Shown piece after piece: positions 1 to 8,687 of a stretch of 25,131 bases of DNA. The stretch spans positions 1-25,131 of the forward strand of contig DHJP01000172.1 in the NCBI GenBank assembly GCA_002404395.1. Reading direction: 5' to 3'. A model generated the notes under the pieces. That model ran no database searches, had not been told where the DNA came from, and saw only the letters and a list, made by a program, of their open reading frames with translations. The first letter of the stretch is position 1. Each line of letters begins with the position of its first letter. Both the position numbers and the translations under genes were made by a program. Source of the DNA: Clostridiales bacterium UBA4717 (GTDB taxonomy: Bacteria > Bacillota > Clostridia > Oscillospirales > CAG-272).

Positions 1-26
1 TCACAAATAAGTATACTCTTTGCCAT
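1..26 (-). CDS. cheY: CheY-type response regulator, first codons only
   Basis: Only the start is present: ATG at 26 reading MAKSILIC before the window edge, preceded on the minus strand by AAGGAG seven bases upstream. The short N-terminus resembles single-domain CheY receivers, whose first beta strand reads like KSILICDD. In Firmicutes flagellar operons cheY commonly follows fliY, which supports the call. Its product would be the phosphorylated signal that binds FliM and FliY at the motor. Identity rests on eight residues plus position. Confidence 0.6.
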
Positions 27-44
27 ATCATTACTCCTTAAAAC

Positions 45-1181
45 TTAGTTTTTTTCTTTTATTATTTCAGTAATTCTAATACCAAAACTTTCTTCGATTA
101 CAACAACTTCTCCCTTTGCAACCAGCTTCTGGTTTACCATCACATCGATCGGTTCACCAGCAAGTTTATCCAGTTCAATAATCGTACCCGGTGCGAACTC
201 CAAAATCTCCTTGATGGATTTTCTCGTCCGTCCCAAAACGACCGATACTTCCAAAGGAACATCCATAATCAAATCTATATTTTCCTGCTGCAATGCAGGA
301 TTCATAACCGGGTTAAATGCCTGGAACTGTACATTCTGTACATTGACATCCGGCTGCATCATCTGTGGCATCATAGATTGTCCCATCATCGGCTGCCCCA
401 TCGACATTCCCGTCGCAGGTTGTGGCTGTGGCTGCGGTTGCGGAACCGGTTGTGGCTTTGGTTCCGGTTGTGGAGCCGGTGGTGGTGTTTCCTCCTTTTC
501 TTCCGATTCTCCACTAAATTTCTTATAAAGATCTTTTGCAAACTGAATCGGGTATAACTGCATAATCGTGCTGTCCACAAGATCTCCGATCGTCATTCGG
601 AATGTGACACGCACAAAATCCTTATCTAAAAAGTCACTGGCTTTCGCAGCATCGATATTGCCAGCCATATCCACCAGTTCTGCCTCTGGTGGACTGATAT
701 CAATTTTACAATTCAGCATCGAAGATAATGAAGTTGCAGAACTTCCCATCATCTGGTTCATTGCCTCACAGATTGCCGAGAAATGCAGTTCTGTCAACTC
801 CGGCGCGGGATTTAATCCATCGCCCCCCATCATCAGATCTGTGATGACCTTCACATCATCTTCTTTTAAAATCAGTACATTATTTCCATCAATGCCCTCT
901 TTGTACAGGATATTGATAAATACACAAGGTTTTGCGTACTCTGCTGTAAGCTTATCCCAGTTCGTAATCTCAACAACGGGTGTTGTGATCACAACCTTCT
1001 GGTTTACCAGTGAGTACAACGTTGTAGCCGCCGTACCCATACAAATATTGGAGATTTCTCCGATCGCATCCTTTTCCTCATCGGAAAGTATGGCATCATC
1101 ACTTGTCTGGGTAGAGGAAGAACCTGTATTCATATTCCCAAGCAATGCGTTAATCTCTTCCTGAGATAACATTCCGTCCAT
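45..1181 (-). CDS. fliY: Flagellar switch protein FliY (CheC-like phosphatase fused to FliN)
   Basis: 378 aa C-ring protein that dephosphorylates CheY-P and forms the base of the switch. Residues 5-14 read LSQEEINALL, a CheY-P docking peptide like that of FliM. The CheC-like part carries two ExxN phosphatase motifs (E42/N45 and E139/N142), both intact. A proline/glutamine-rich linker lies around residues 235-260, then a Met/Gln-rich stretch, then a C-terminal SpoA/FliN domain (about 300-378; VPLEVSVVLGRTRKSIKEIL). The ATG at 1181 uses a GGAGGAA Shine-Dalgarno formed by the last codons of fliM, only 6 bp upstream, so the two genes are probably translated together. A second ATG three codons in is possible but lies less well for the ribosome site. 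Confidence 0.95.
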   Translation of the reverse strand: MDGMLSQEEINALLGNMNTGSSSTQTSDDAILSDEEKDAIGEISNICMGTAATTLYSLVNQKVVITTPVVEITNWDKLTAEYAKPCVFINILYKEGIDGNNVLILKEDDVKVITDLMMGGDGLNPAPELTELHFSAICEAMNQMMGSSATSLSSMLNCKIDISPPEAELVDMAGNIDAAKASDFLDKDFVRVTFRMTIGDLVDSTIMQLYPIQFAKDLYKKFSGESEEKEETPPPAPQPEPKPQPVPQPQPQPQPATGMSMGQPMMGQSMMPQMMQPDVNVQNVQFQAFNPVMNPALQQENIDLIMDVPLEVSVVLGRTRKSIKEILEFAPGTIIELDKLAGEPIDVMVNQKLVAKGEVVVIEESFGIRITEIIKEKN

Positions 1182-1187
1182 GTTCTG

Positions 1188-2168
1188 TTATTCCTCCTCT
1201 CTTATAATTTCAGTTACTTTCACTGCATAATCATCATTAAACGATCCAGGCAGTGCTTTAAATTTTACTATATTGCCTACATATATATCAAGCTCATCTT
1301 CGATCTTTCGATTCAGCTTGATCACATCTCCCACCTGCAGGTTAATGAAATCCATAACGGTGAGTGAACTTTTTCCAAGCTCCGCGGATACCGGAATCAG
1401 TGCCCGGTTAATTGCAGTCTCGATAACATCAGCATAACTCGTCTCGTCACGATCCTGCATCGTTGAAAACCAGTATTTGGTATTCAGCTTGTCCATCACA
1501 TTTTCCAACGCCAGATATGGGAGACAAATATTCATCAGTCCTTCCACTCCACCAATGTTGATGTTGACTGTGACGATTGCTATCATCTCTGTTGGTGAAA
1601 TGATCTGTGCAAACTGTGGATTTGTCTCGATTCGTTCCAAGTATGGATGTATCTCAACAACATTTGCCCATGGTTCCCGCAATAAATCAATTAATACGGT
1701 ATAGATTTTCTCCAATAGTGAGAGCTCAATTTCGGAAAATTCTCTTTTCTTTTCCAGCGGTTCTCCAGCTCCACCAAGTAAACGGTCAATGATTGCATAT
1801 CCAAGATTCGTTGCAATCTCAATAATAATGTTTCCCGTTAGCGGGGGCATATTAACAACGCCAAGCAGCACCGGATTGGATAGGGCGTTCGAGAACTCTG
1901 AATAAGTAACCGCCTCTGAGTTCATCACCTCAACCTGCACATTCTTACGCAGGTACGCCGGAAGATTACTGCTCAACAATCTTCCGTAATGTTCAAATAT
2001 AATCTCTAATGTACGAAGATGCTCTTTTGAAAACTTGGCGGGTCTTGAAAAATCGTACTCTTTGACTTTTACACTTTTTGTTTCTGTAAAATCGTCCGCA
2101 TCAAGCTCTCCAGTGGATAATTGCTTCAAGAGCGCATCTATTTCGTTTTGTGAGAGTACGTCAGCCAC
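1188..2168 (-). CDS. fliM: Flagellar motor switch protein FliM
   Basis: 326 aa, normal length for FliM. The N-terminal LSQNEIDALL (residues 5-14) is the CheY-P binding peptide. It is followed by the CheC-like middle domain (about 45-230, with the GGAGEPLEKKREFSEIE stretch) and a C-terminal SpoA domain (about 250-326) that packs with FliY/FliN in the C ring. The start is GTG at 2168: AGGAGGTG lies seven bases upstream and gives MADVLSQNE, the expected N-terminus. It sits between fliL (27 bp) and fliY (6 bp) in the motor/switch operon that begins with flbD. Confidence 0.96.
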   Translation of the reverse strand: MADVLSQNEIDALLKQLSTGELDADDFTETKSVKVKEYDFSRPAKFSKEHLRTLEIIFEHYGRLLSSNLPAYLRKNVQVEVMNSEAVTYSEFSNALSNPVLLGVVNMPPLTGNIIIEIATNLGYAIIDRLLGGAGEPLEKKREFSEIELSLLEKIYTVLIDLLREPWANVVEIHPYLERIETNPQFAQIISPTEMIAIVTVNINIGGVEGLMNICLPYLALENVMDKLNTKYWFSTMQDRDETSYADVIETAINRALIPVSAELGKSSLTVMDFINLQVGDVIKLNRKIEDELDIYVGNIVKFKALPGSFNDDYAVKVTEIIREEE

Positions 2169-2195
2169 GTTTTCTCACCTCCTGCTGGCAATAAT

Positions 2196-2714
2196 CTACT
2201 GTGCAACCCAATTGTAAAAGCTTACGGAATAAATGCATTCGGTATTGAAGGTTTCCCTGAGCTGCTTCAACAATTCATCTTTAATCTTGTTCGTGGTTTT
2301 CTCTCCGTCAATCACTTCGGTATATGTATAGCTTCCAATAATGTTTCTCGCCATATCATAGATCATCGCAGTCGATGCTTCGATGTTGGCAGATACCTTG
2401 GAGTAATCACTGGCTGTCTTGTCCATGTTGATTGTCAGTCCATACTGCACAACATGTAAATCGCCGGTGCCATCGTTTTTCAGGTTAATCGGATTGCCCT
2501 GTTCCAACTGATAATGTGCCAGATTACTGACATCAAATGTACTGTCTTCCTTTGTCTGTGATGCGATCTCAATATCAAGCACCTCTGCAATATCGGTGAT
2601 CAGTTTGTTCGTCTTCGATGTAGAAGGCATAAACACAAACACAAGCAAAATATTAAACACAAGGTTTATAATACTAATAGCTAATATAACAACGGTTATA
2701 AGATTTTTCTTCAT
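2196..2714 (-). CDS. fliL: FliL-like flagellar basal body-associated protein
   Basis: 172 aa with one N-terminal membrane helix (about residues 5-28, ITVVILAISIINLVFNILL) and an extracytoplasmic domain. FliL surrounds stator units at the basal body and supports torque. The sequence is weakly conserved, as usual for FliL. The call rests on size, topology, and position between motB and fliM, where fliL lies in Firmicutes operons. The start has AAGGAG eight bases upstream. The motB gene ends 12 bp before it. Confidence 0.8.
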   Translation of the reverse strand: MKKNLITVVILAISIINLVFNILLVFVFMPSTSKTNKLITDIAEVLDIEIASQTKEDSTFDVSNLAHYQLEQGNPINLKNDGTGDLHVVQYGLTINMDKTASDYSKVSANIEASTAMIYDMARNIIGSYTYTEVIDGEKTTNKIKDELLKQLRETFNTECIYSVSFYNWVAQ

Positions 2715-2726
2715 GTTTCCGACTCC

Positions 2727-3575
2727 TTAATTATTTGAATTCTGCTTGTTATAGATCTTGATTGCAACTCTACGATTCTTTGCTCTTCCCTCTTCTGTCT
2801 CATTCGACGCAACCGGACGGCTGTCTCCATAGCCGGCAATCTTGATGTTGCTGTCTATGAAATGTTCCTGCGACACGATGTATTCATATACGCTTCTTGC
2901 ACGTTCTGCGGAAAGCGAGCGGTTATCTTTATACTTTGAATTCGAGATTGGAACATTGTCCGTGTGTCCTTCAATCTCGATCACATTGTATTTATACTTG
3001 ACAAGGATCTGTGCAATCTTCTGCAAAAACAGCTTGGAATTCTCTTTGATTTCTGCGTCGCCAGAATCAAACAGGATTGAGCCATTCAGATCCAGCTCCA
3101 CATACTGATCATTAAAATCAAGGATAATCTGATCGTCAATCGCATAAGTCTCCGCCATCTGCATGACTTCCTCATACATTTCTTCCGACTGTTCCTCGCC
3201 CCGGCGTTCTACCTCCGCCTGCAGATCGTTATCAGACAAATGTTCTGCATCCGTCGGAGATGCACTGCTTGACTTGTCTCCTGTATTTCCATCGATGTTT
3301 TTTCCCGCCTCCGACAACACGCTGTCGGTATCCGCAAGCTGTGTCATACCACCGGATAACATTTCTCCAGTCAAAAGCGATACGCTTCCTTCACTAATCA
3401 CACTGAATGACAGATTATCAAAGGATGCTGCAATCTTCTGAATCTTCCCCTCGTCCATTGTAGAACTCGCAAAAAGCAATACAAAGAAGCAAAGCAGCAA
3501 GTTCATCAGGTCACTGAATGTGGACATCCACGCCGGAGAACCTTCGTCTGGCGGTTGTTGCCTTCTTTTTGCCAT
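2727..3575 (-). CDS. motB: Flagellar stator protein MotB
   Basis: 282 aa. The N-terminus is basic (MAKRRQQ), followed by one membrane helix with TFSDLMNLLLCFFVLLFAS; D22 is the expected proton- or sodium-carrying aspartate. A polar linker of about 100 residues follows, then a C-terminal OmpA-like peptidoglycan-binding domain (about 150-275) with EGHTDNVPI and the RSLSAERARSVYEYI and GRAKNRRVAIKI motifs. MotB anchors the stator to the cell wall. Its ATG overlaps the motA stop in a TAATG junction, which suggests translational coupling and equal output of the two stator subunits. Confidence 0.96.
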   Translation of the reverse strand: MAKRRQQPPDEGSPAWMSTFSDLMNLLLCFFVLLFASSTMDEGKIQKIAASFDNLSFSVISEGSVSLLTGEMLSGGMTQLADTDSVLSEAGKNIDGNTGDKSSSASPTDAEHLSDNDLQAEVERRGEEQSEEMYEEVMQMAETYAIDDQIILDFNDQYVELDLNGSILFDSGDAEIKENSKLFLQKIAQILVKYKYNVIEIEGHTDNVPISNSKYKDNRSLSAERARSVYEYIVSQEHFIDSNIKIAGYGDSRPVASNETEEGRAKNRRVAIKIYNKQNSNN

Positions 3576-4366
3576 TAACGACCACCGCCTTCTTCTGCGA
3601 ACTCCTGACGCTCCTTCGGTGCAAGGAAGGACTTTAATTTTTCTTCTATGACACGCGGATTCTCACCTGCCTGAATTGACAGGATACCCTCGATCATGAC
3701 CTCTTTTAATTTGATTTCTGTCTCATTCTGCAAAGACAGCTTTGCAACAATCGGTGCACACAGCCAGTTGGCGATAATGGATCCATACAATGTCGTAACA
3801 AGTGCAACGGACATGTTCGGTCCGATAGAATCCGGATCCGACAAATTCTTCAACATGTTGATCAATCCAAGCAGCGTACCGATCATCCCCCATGCAGGAC
3901 CCGCAGTTGCAATGTTCTTCCAAAACGATATATTGCTCTGATGGCGGGAATCAACGTTGACAAGCTCTGCCTCCAGAATGCTTCGAACAAGCTCCGGATC
4001 TGTACCATCGACGATCAGCATAATTCCTTTTTTCATAAATTCATCATCGAGATTATTGGCTGATTCCTCCAATGCAAGCAGACCTTCCCGTCTTGCAAGG
4101 TTGGAAAGCTCTATAATAGATTTGATTGTGCCCGCTTCATCAGATTTTGGATTTTTGAAGATTAATCTGATTGATTTCAATCCGGACAAAAATCCTTTTA
4201 AAGAATTTCCGGCGAATGCACAACCAATTACACCACCAAATACAATATACACAGATGGCATATCAACAAAATTATCTACGATTACACTGAAATCATGTCC
4301 ATTTACCATACCGTAAATCATGAGTCCAAATGCAAGTACCATTCCTATGATTGATGTAAAATCCAT
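3575..4366 (-). CDS. motA: Flagellar stator protein MotA
   Basis: 263 aa, four predicted membrane helices, typical MotA size. The cytoplasmic loop carries LARREGLLALEE, holding the conserved charged residues that face FliG. The later helices include GPAWGMIGTLLGLINML (the conserved proline and glycines) and VALVTTLYGSIIANWLCAPI. With MotB it forms the ion channel that drives rotation. The start at 4366 uses AGGGG about nine bases upstream, which overlaps the flbD stop region (11 bp gap). Confidence 0.96.
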   Translation of the reverse strand: MDFTSIIGMVLAFGLMIYGMVNGHDFSVIVDNFVDMPSVYIVFGGVIGCAFAGNSLKGFLSGLKSIRLIFKNPKSDEAGTIKSIIELSNLARREGLLALEESANNLDDEFMKKGIMLIVDGTDPELVRSILEAELVNVDSRHQSNISFWKNIATAGPAWGMIGTLLGLINMLKNLSDPDSIGPNMSVALVTTLYGSIIANWLCAPIVAKLSLQNETEIKLKEVMIEGILSIQAGENPRVIEEKLKSFLAPKERQEFAEEGGGR

Positions 4367-4377
4367 GACTTAAACCC

Positions 4378-4596
4378 CTATACATTCTCTGCCTTATTCC
4401 CACTGTCTAAAAATAAAGCAAATATTTTTCTCTTATAGTCAATCACAAGTGAGGTCACCTCCGCAGCAGACTCACTCACGACGAATTTTTTGCCGTTTGT
4501 CAGCGTAATCACAGTATCCGGTGTCTCCTCCACTGTCTCTATCAGTTCGGCATTGATCATCATCTTTTTCCCTTTTAATCTGGTTACTTCAATCAT
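4378..4596 (-). CDS. flbD: FlbD/SwrD family flagellar protein
   Basis: 72 aa, matching the small FlbD family: MIEVTRLKGKKMMINAELIETVEETPDTVITLTNGKKF is its typical sequence pattern (quoted segment split here as MIEVTRLKGK, NAELIETVEE, PDTVITLTNGKKF). In Bacillus subtilis the homologue SwrD raises motor torque and lies next to fliL. Here it is the first gene of a promoter-driven unit with motA and motB, which agrees with a stator-linked role. GGGAG lies nine bases before the ATG. Confidence 0.88.
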   Translation of the reverse strand: MIEVTRLKGKKMMINAELIETVEETPDTVITLTNGKKFVVSESAAEVTSLVIDYKRKIFALFLDSGNKAENV

Positions 4597-4648
4597 ATCT
4601 CTGTACTCCCTGAAAGATTACACATTTTCCGACATTACAATTAGGCTA

Positions 4649-4677
4649 ATTATAGCACAGTTCGATTTTTATGTCTA
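4649..4677 (-). promoter_or_regulatory. Sigma-A type promoter for flbD-motA-motB-fliL-fliM-fliY-cheY
   Basis: On the minus strand, TAGACA (4677-4672) and TATAAT (4654-4649) are separated by exactly 17 bp, about 50 bp before the flbD ATG and just after the flgE terminator. The -10 is perfect and the -35 matches five of six. It would let the motor and switch genes be expressed apart from the hook-basal body genes. Confidence 0.75.
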
Positions 4678-4736
4678 CAAAATAAGGCAGGCATTTTCCA
4701 CTTTTTCACATCAAAAAAAGTAGAAAATACCCGCCC
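4678..4736 (-). terminator. Intrinsic terminator after flgE
   Basis: On the minus strand, arms of 21 nt (4735-4715 and 4706-4686) pair with only three G-U wobbles around a loop of about 8 nt, followed by a TTATTTT tract. It starts 14 bp after the flgE stop and ends just before the flbD promoter, so it separates the hook operon from the stator/switch operon. Confidence 0.85.
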
Positions 4737-4749
4737 TTTTATTCACTGA

Positions 4750-6156
4750 TTATCGTTTCAGATTTACAAGCTCTTCCAACATGGAATCTGAGGTTGTAAT
4801 AATACGTGAATTCGCCTGGAATCCTCTCTGTGTTGTAATCATATCGGTGAACTCAGCAGAAAGATCAACGTTTGACATCTCCAAAACGCCCTGTGAAATC
4901 TTACCACCGTCCTCGTCTACAGATGTTCCGATACCATCGAAATAACCGGAGTTCTGTGTCGTTGTGTACACACTGTTACCAAGTGCTTCAAGTGCCATTG
5001 GGTTTGCAAAAGTCGCTACAGATATCTGTCCAAGCAGCTTTGTTTCGCCATTTGTGTAAACTCCATACAACTTGCCCGTCTCATCAATGCTGACATCATT
5101 CAGTTTTCCCATTGAACGTCCGCCACCGGTAGAATCTGCAGCACCGCGCACCGCCTTTACCGTAGACTTTCCATTTGACTCAAATCTTGTCAGATACGAA
5201 AAATCAACGTTGATTCCATCCACAGCCTCTCCATTGATCACGGACTGGAATACATCACCTTTCTCATTCGGATTATTCGGTTTTATCTCAAGCTTCGCAT
5301 TTTTCTGTCCTGCAGCTCCGACATATTCAAAGTTACCGGTATCCGCGTCAAACTTTACCTGAATAGAATTTGCTCCGCCAATTGTAGCTGTATAGCCACC
5401 TTCCACAGTGGTAGTTGTTGGATCATCATTCCCCGTAATTTCAATATTATTTGAATCCTTTATAGATACTATTTCCAAATTATACAGAGACTTATCTGCC
5501 TGATTCTGATCCTGTGTCAGCTTAAATTTTACCGTATAATTGTATCCAAGCGCATCATAGATGGATACAGAAATCGCACGTCCGTCCACAGATGTGAGCT
5601 CCGGATCTGTCATATCAATATTTCCTGTCAGATGCGCGTCAGTCGTCATCTGTGGAGAGGATACCTTATTTGCCTCTGACTCCGGATACAGTGCTGATAC
5701 AGTATCTTTCTTGATCTGGTTTGGATTATCCGGATCCACCTGCCATCCCATAACCTGGTATCCACTTCCGTTTACAAGGCACCCACTGCCATCTACACCA
5801 AAAGAGCCAACCTTTGTGAAATAATTTGTGCCTCCACGGCTGACTACAAAAAATGCAGAACCGGAAAGCATCATGTCGTATGTATTATTTGTTGTCTGGG
5901 CACTACCATTCTGTGTGATTGATGTCTGAATGGATGATGTCTTGGCGCCAAGACCAATCTGAGATGCATTTGTACCACCTGTTGTAGCGGTCGCACCAGT
6001 CGCATTGGCACTTGTCTGATATAAAACATCGCTGAATAACACCGATGAAGATTTGAATCCTGTTGTATTGACGTTCGCGATATTATTACCGATAACGTCC
6101 ATTTTTGTCTGATGTGTCTTAAGTCCGGCAACACCAGAATAAAGTGATCTCATCAT
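4750..6156 (-). CDS. flgE: Flagellar hook protein FlgE
   Basis: 468 aa. The N-terminal rod-type motif reads SLYSGVAGLKTHQTKMDVIG then NNIANVNTTGFKSS. The C-terminus (SAEFTDMITTQRGFQANSRI and ITTSDSMLEELVNLKR) is the matching D0 coiled-coil half. The middle, about 300 residues, is the variable hook domain. FlgE polymerises into the hook under FlgD control. GGAGGT lies eight bases before the ATG at 6156, with another ATG directly following. It ends at a strong terminator, so it is the last gene of the fliF-to-flgE transcript. Confidence 0.96.
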   Translation of the reverse strand: MMRSLYSGVAGLKTHQTKMDVIGNNIANVNTTGFKSSSVLFSDVLYQTSANATGATATTGGTNASQIGLGAKTSSIQTSITQNGSAQTTNNTYDMMLSGSAFFVVSRGGTNYFTKVGSFGVDGSGCLVNGSGYQVMGWQVDPDNPNQIKKDTVSALYPESEANKVSSPQMTTDAHLTGNIDMTDPELTSVDGRAISVSIYDALGYNYTVKFKLTQDQNQADKSLYNLEIVSIKDSNNIEITGNDDPTTTTVEGGYTATIGGANSIQVKFDADTGNFEYVGAAGQKNAKLEIKPNNPNEKGDVFQSVINGEAVDGINVDFSYLTRFESNGKSTVKAVRGAADSTGGGRSMGKLNDVSIDETGKLYGVYTNGETKLLGQISVATFANPMALEALGNSVYTTTQNSGYFDGIGTSVDEDGGKISQGVLEMSNVDLSAEFTDMITTQRGFQANSRIITTSDSMLEELVNLKR

Positions 6157-6240
6157 AATTTTTGACCTCCATAATCTTGTTTTAAGTTTTCCTCTGTCAT
6201 TCGGAAAACCGAAAGCCTCCTTATCGGTCCGGCTTTTTTC
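6157..6240 (-). promoter_or_regulatory. flgE leader with GGA-displaying hairpin and mini-ORF
   Basis: This 84-nt gap is longer than the neighbouring ones. On the minus strand ACCGA...TCGGT forms a hairpin with AAGGAGG in its loop, followed by a small CGGTTTTCCG hairpin. An ATG at 6200 opens a 15-codon ORF (MTEENLKQDYGGQKL) whose stop overlaps the flgE start. A second GGA site is the flgE Shine-Dalgarno itself. Paired GGA sites of this kind are what CsrA binds, but no function is shown here. Confidence 0.35.
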
Positions 6241-6630
6241 TTATACAATGACGGCTCCGTCAATATTGGTAAACACCTGTCCGCTTTCTCCCTGCTCCAT
6301 CGCAGTGACTACGGTATTATTCTTGACATTTACGATAAATGCCAGATTATCCATCATCACAAGTGATTCCTGAATCTGTTTCGTCCGTGCCTGTCCAACG
6401 CCCTGATTCAGACGTTCGAGCTGATCCTCAGACAACTCAATATTCCGGTTTTCCAGCCGCCCCATTGCATGCTTGGAAAATTTCACTTCCTGTTCGACTT
6501 TCGCATTTAATACATCCTGAAAGCTGACAGCTTCTTTGTTTTGTTCCGTCGTTTTTTCCGGCTTCACATTCTGGAAATACAGATTTGCAGCCTGTCCCAT
6601 GGAAAGGAAATCGACATCGAAAGATCGCAT
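6241..6630 (-). CDS. TIGR02530-type flagellar operon protein
   Basis: 129 aa. It matches the conserved small protein found between flgD and flgE in many Firmicutes: FSKHAMGRLENRNIELSEDQ, then QESLVMMDNLAFIVNV and NNTVVTAM. Its biochemical function is not established; position between the hook cap and the hook suggests a role in hook assembly. I place the start at ATG 6630 (MRSFDVDF), eight bases after AAGGAGG. An in-frame ATG two codons upstream sits too close to the ribosome site, and a third further up precedes it. Confidence 0.82.
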   Translation of the reverse strand: MRSFDVDFLSMGQAANLYFQNVKPEKTTEQNKEAVSFQDVLNAKVEQEVKFSKHAMGRLENRNIELSEDQLERLNQGVGQARTKQIQESLVMMDNLAFIVNVKNNTVVTAMEQGESGQVFTNIDGAVIV

Positions 6631-6668
6631 ATGCATTCCCTCCTTGTTCTGCATAAGACTGTCATTCT

Positions 6669-7220
6669 TTAAGCTTTTTCTGTCTTGTCTGCGGTGTCTG
6701 TTTTGTCTGAATTATTGTCTGTACCATTCGTGCTGTCACCCGGATTATTATCCTTGTTGATTGTTCCATCACTGTTTGCATGCTGTACCAGATACAAATA
6801 ATAATCATAATCGATCACAGAATCCAGATCTTCTGCCGGATAATATGTGTTGTTGACTGATAAATACACATCGCCATCCTTTACTGTCGCGTACTCAACC
6901 AGTCCACTGATCATCGCTTGTTTACCAGAAGCATCGGTCGTATTCATGATTACATATTTGCCGACCAGATTCAGGTTGTTTCCCTTTTCAAGCGTGTCAC
7001 TGATGTTGAGCTGTGCCTCCAGTGCCGAATACTGTGCAAGCTGTGACATATACTCTGTGTTGTCACTTGGATTTAATGGATCCTGATACTGCATCTGTGT
7101 TACAAGCAGATTCAGAAACGTTTCCTTATCCAGATCACTTCCAGACGTCTTTCCCTTGGATGTTGCGGAATAACTGTTTGAACTGTTTGCAATACTGCTG
7201 ACTGCTGAATCAACTGCCAT
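6669..7220 (-). CDS. flgD: Flagellar hook capping protein FlgD
   Basis: 183 aa. The diagnostic N-terminal block is DKETFLNLLVTQMQYQDPLN followed by PSDNTEYMSQLAQYSALEA at about residues 30-70. A beta-rich region follows (LNLVGKYVIM..., VEYATVKDGDVYLSVNN). The C-terminus is an acidic Asn/Asp/Thr/Lys-rich tail that looks disordered. FlgD caps the growing hook so that FlgE subunits insert beneath it. GGAGG lies six bases before the ATG. It is shorter than proteobacterial FlgD, as is common in Clostridia. Confidence 0.93.
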   Translation of the reverse strand: MAVDSAVSSIANSSNSYSATSKGKTSGSDLDKETFLNLLVTQMQYQDPLNPSDNTEYMSQLAQYSALEAQLNISDTLEKGNNLNLVGKYVIMNTTDASGKQAMISGLVEYATVKDGDVYLSVNNTYYPAEDLDSVIDYDYYLYLVQHANSDGTINKDNNPGDSTNGTDNNSDKTDTADKTEKA

Positions 7221-7245
7221 GTTCTGCCTCCTTTCCCAGGTCTTG

Positions 7246-8646
7246 TTATGCCATATAATTTACTTGATTTCCCTGAGCTTTCATCATCTCTGTCTCCAAA
7301 GACGCATCCTCATTTATATCATCGTCCGAATTGCCTTTGAAGTTAACCGCGCCTGTCGATTTTCCTGACTTTTGGTCTTTTTGTTCCATCTGTGTTTCGG
7401 CACCGCTTTCCTCTTTAAAATAATCCTGCGTTCCAACCATTACCTCAATGGCATCCACCTTCAGATCCTGATTTTCAAAGGCTTCTTTCAGTGCTGCGAG
7501 TCCCGACTCCACAGCTGCTTTTGCTGCCTCTGTTTCAGCGATGATCTGTGCCTGCATCACGCCATTTTTTGTGGATACATGAATCTGTACCTTTCCAAGC
7601 TGCTCCGGATTCAGCTGCAAGGTCATCGATGTGACATCCTTCGATAAATTTAATTTGATTTCATCTACTACCTGGCGTACAATGTCGGTCTGTGTTACAG
7701 ATGTATCAAACGGCGTTGCCACAGTCTCTTCGCCTGCCACCTGCGCCATTGCCTGATTCAGATTGGAAATCACACCCTCCGCATTCTGTTTCGTCAGATC
7801 TGCAGAAGCATCCGAATCTCCGGCATTCTCTGTCTGCACAGTCACCTGTACCTCTGTGTCAGCAGTCTGGTTTTCAGCACTTTTGCCATCCATCCGGGTA
7901 ACATTCTCCTCCGGTGTTGTCTGTGCAACCGTCTCTGCTTTTGCTTCCACTGTCTGTGTCTTTTCCGCGTCTACAGCTGTTTCCTGCTTCTCTGTCTGTG
8001 CAGGTACCGGCTCCTCTGAAAGCAATTCATCGACCGGCAATTCCCCAGCAAGTGCTGTGTCATCGGTTACCTGAAGTACTTCATCCAGAAGCTGCATTGC
8101 CTGCTGCATGAGATTATTCAGGGATTCGTCGATCAGCAGATCCACAGATGTTGCATCATTGATCTGCAGGATAAAATCCTTCATCACAGCCGGTTCAAGC
8201 AGATCCTGCATCGTAAGTCCCGCTGTCTGCAAGAGATTCTGCAGTGTCTCATCGTCCACATTCAGAAGCTTTTTCAGCTTATTCGACAGTAACTCTGCTT
8301 TTAACTCATCACTTTCCGCTTCCTGTGGAGTTTCATTTTGTTTTGTTTTTTCTGCACCGGTACGCGTTGTTTCAGTCTTTGCATCTGATCTTGTATACTT
8401 CTCCAGCTCTGTCTGCTTTTTCTCGCCAGAAACCGATGTGTCTGCCTGTTTTACTGCATCCAAATCGTTTTTCGTCGTTGCCAAATTTGCTGTCTGCTCG
8501 GCGATATTCGGATTGGTTGCTGCCAGATTCATCAAATCTGCAAATATTCCAGAAGCTTTGTCCTTCGACTTTGTTTTGTCTGCGGCTCCGCCCGTCTGGC
8601 TCATATCGACTTTCCCGATTCCACCTGATTGAATTCCTACAATCAT
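7246..8646 (-). CDS. fliK: Flagellar hook-length control protein FliK
   Basis: 466 aa. The first 330 or so residues are low complexity, Thr/Glu/Ala/Gln rich and probably extended, as expected for a molecular ruler. The C-terminal domain (about 335-430) has the conserved Flg_hook pattern MTLQLNPEQLGKVQIHVSTK and then AAKAAVESGLAALKEAFENQ. This domain switches export specificity from hook to filament. AAGGAGGG lies six bases before the ATG. Spacing is 25 bp to flgD and 41 bp from the upstream gene. Confidence 0.93.
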   Translation of the reverse strand: MIVGIQSGGIGKVDMSQTGGAADKTKSKDKASGIFADLMNLAATNPNIAEQTANLATTKNDLDAVKQADTSVSGEKKQTELEKYTRSDAKTETTRTGAEKTKQNETPQEAESDELKAELLSNKLKKLLNVDDETLQNLLQTAGLTMQDLLEPAVMKDFILQINDATSVDLLIDESLNNLMQQAMQLLDEVLQVTDDTALAGELPVDELLSEEPVPAQTEKQETAVDAEKTQTVEAKAETVAQTTPEENVTRMDGKSAENQTADTEVQVTVQTENAGDSDASADLTKQNAEGVISNLNQAMAQVAGEETVATPFDTSVTQTDIVRQVVDEIKLNLSKDVTSMTLQLNPEQLGKVQIHVSTKNGVMQAQIIAETEAAKAAVESGLAALKEAFENQDLKVDAIEVMVGTQDYFKEESGAETQMEQKDQKSGKSTGAVNFKGNSDDDINEDASLETEMMKAQGNQVNYMA

Positions 8647-8687
8647 TTGCGTCCCTCCTTTTTCTTAATTGGAGTTATACAATGGCT

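Noticed and set aside
211..528. Plus-strand frame with Cys-Gly repeats
   Set aside because: The repeats are the reverse strand of the Pro/Gln linker codons of fliY.
8108..8632. Long plus-strand open frame opposite fliK
   Set aside because: It mirrors a well-supported coding strand; the frame is Ser/Phe-rich, has no domain pattern and lies wholly within fliK. Other antisense frames over the flagellar genes are of the same kind.
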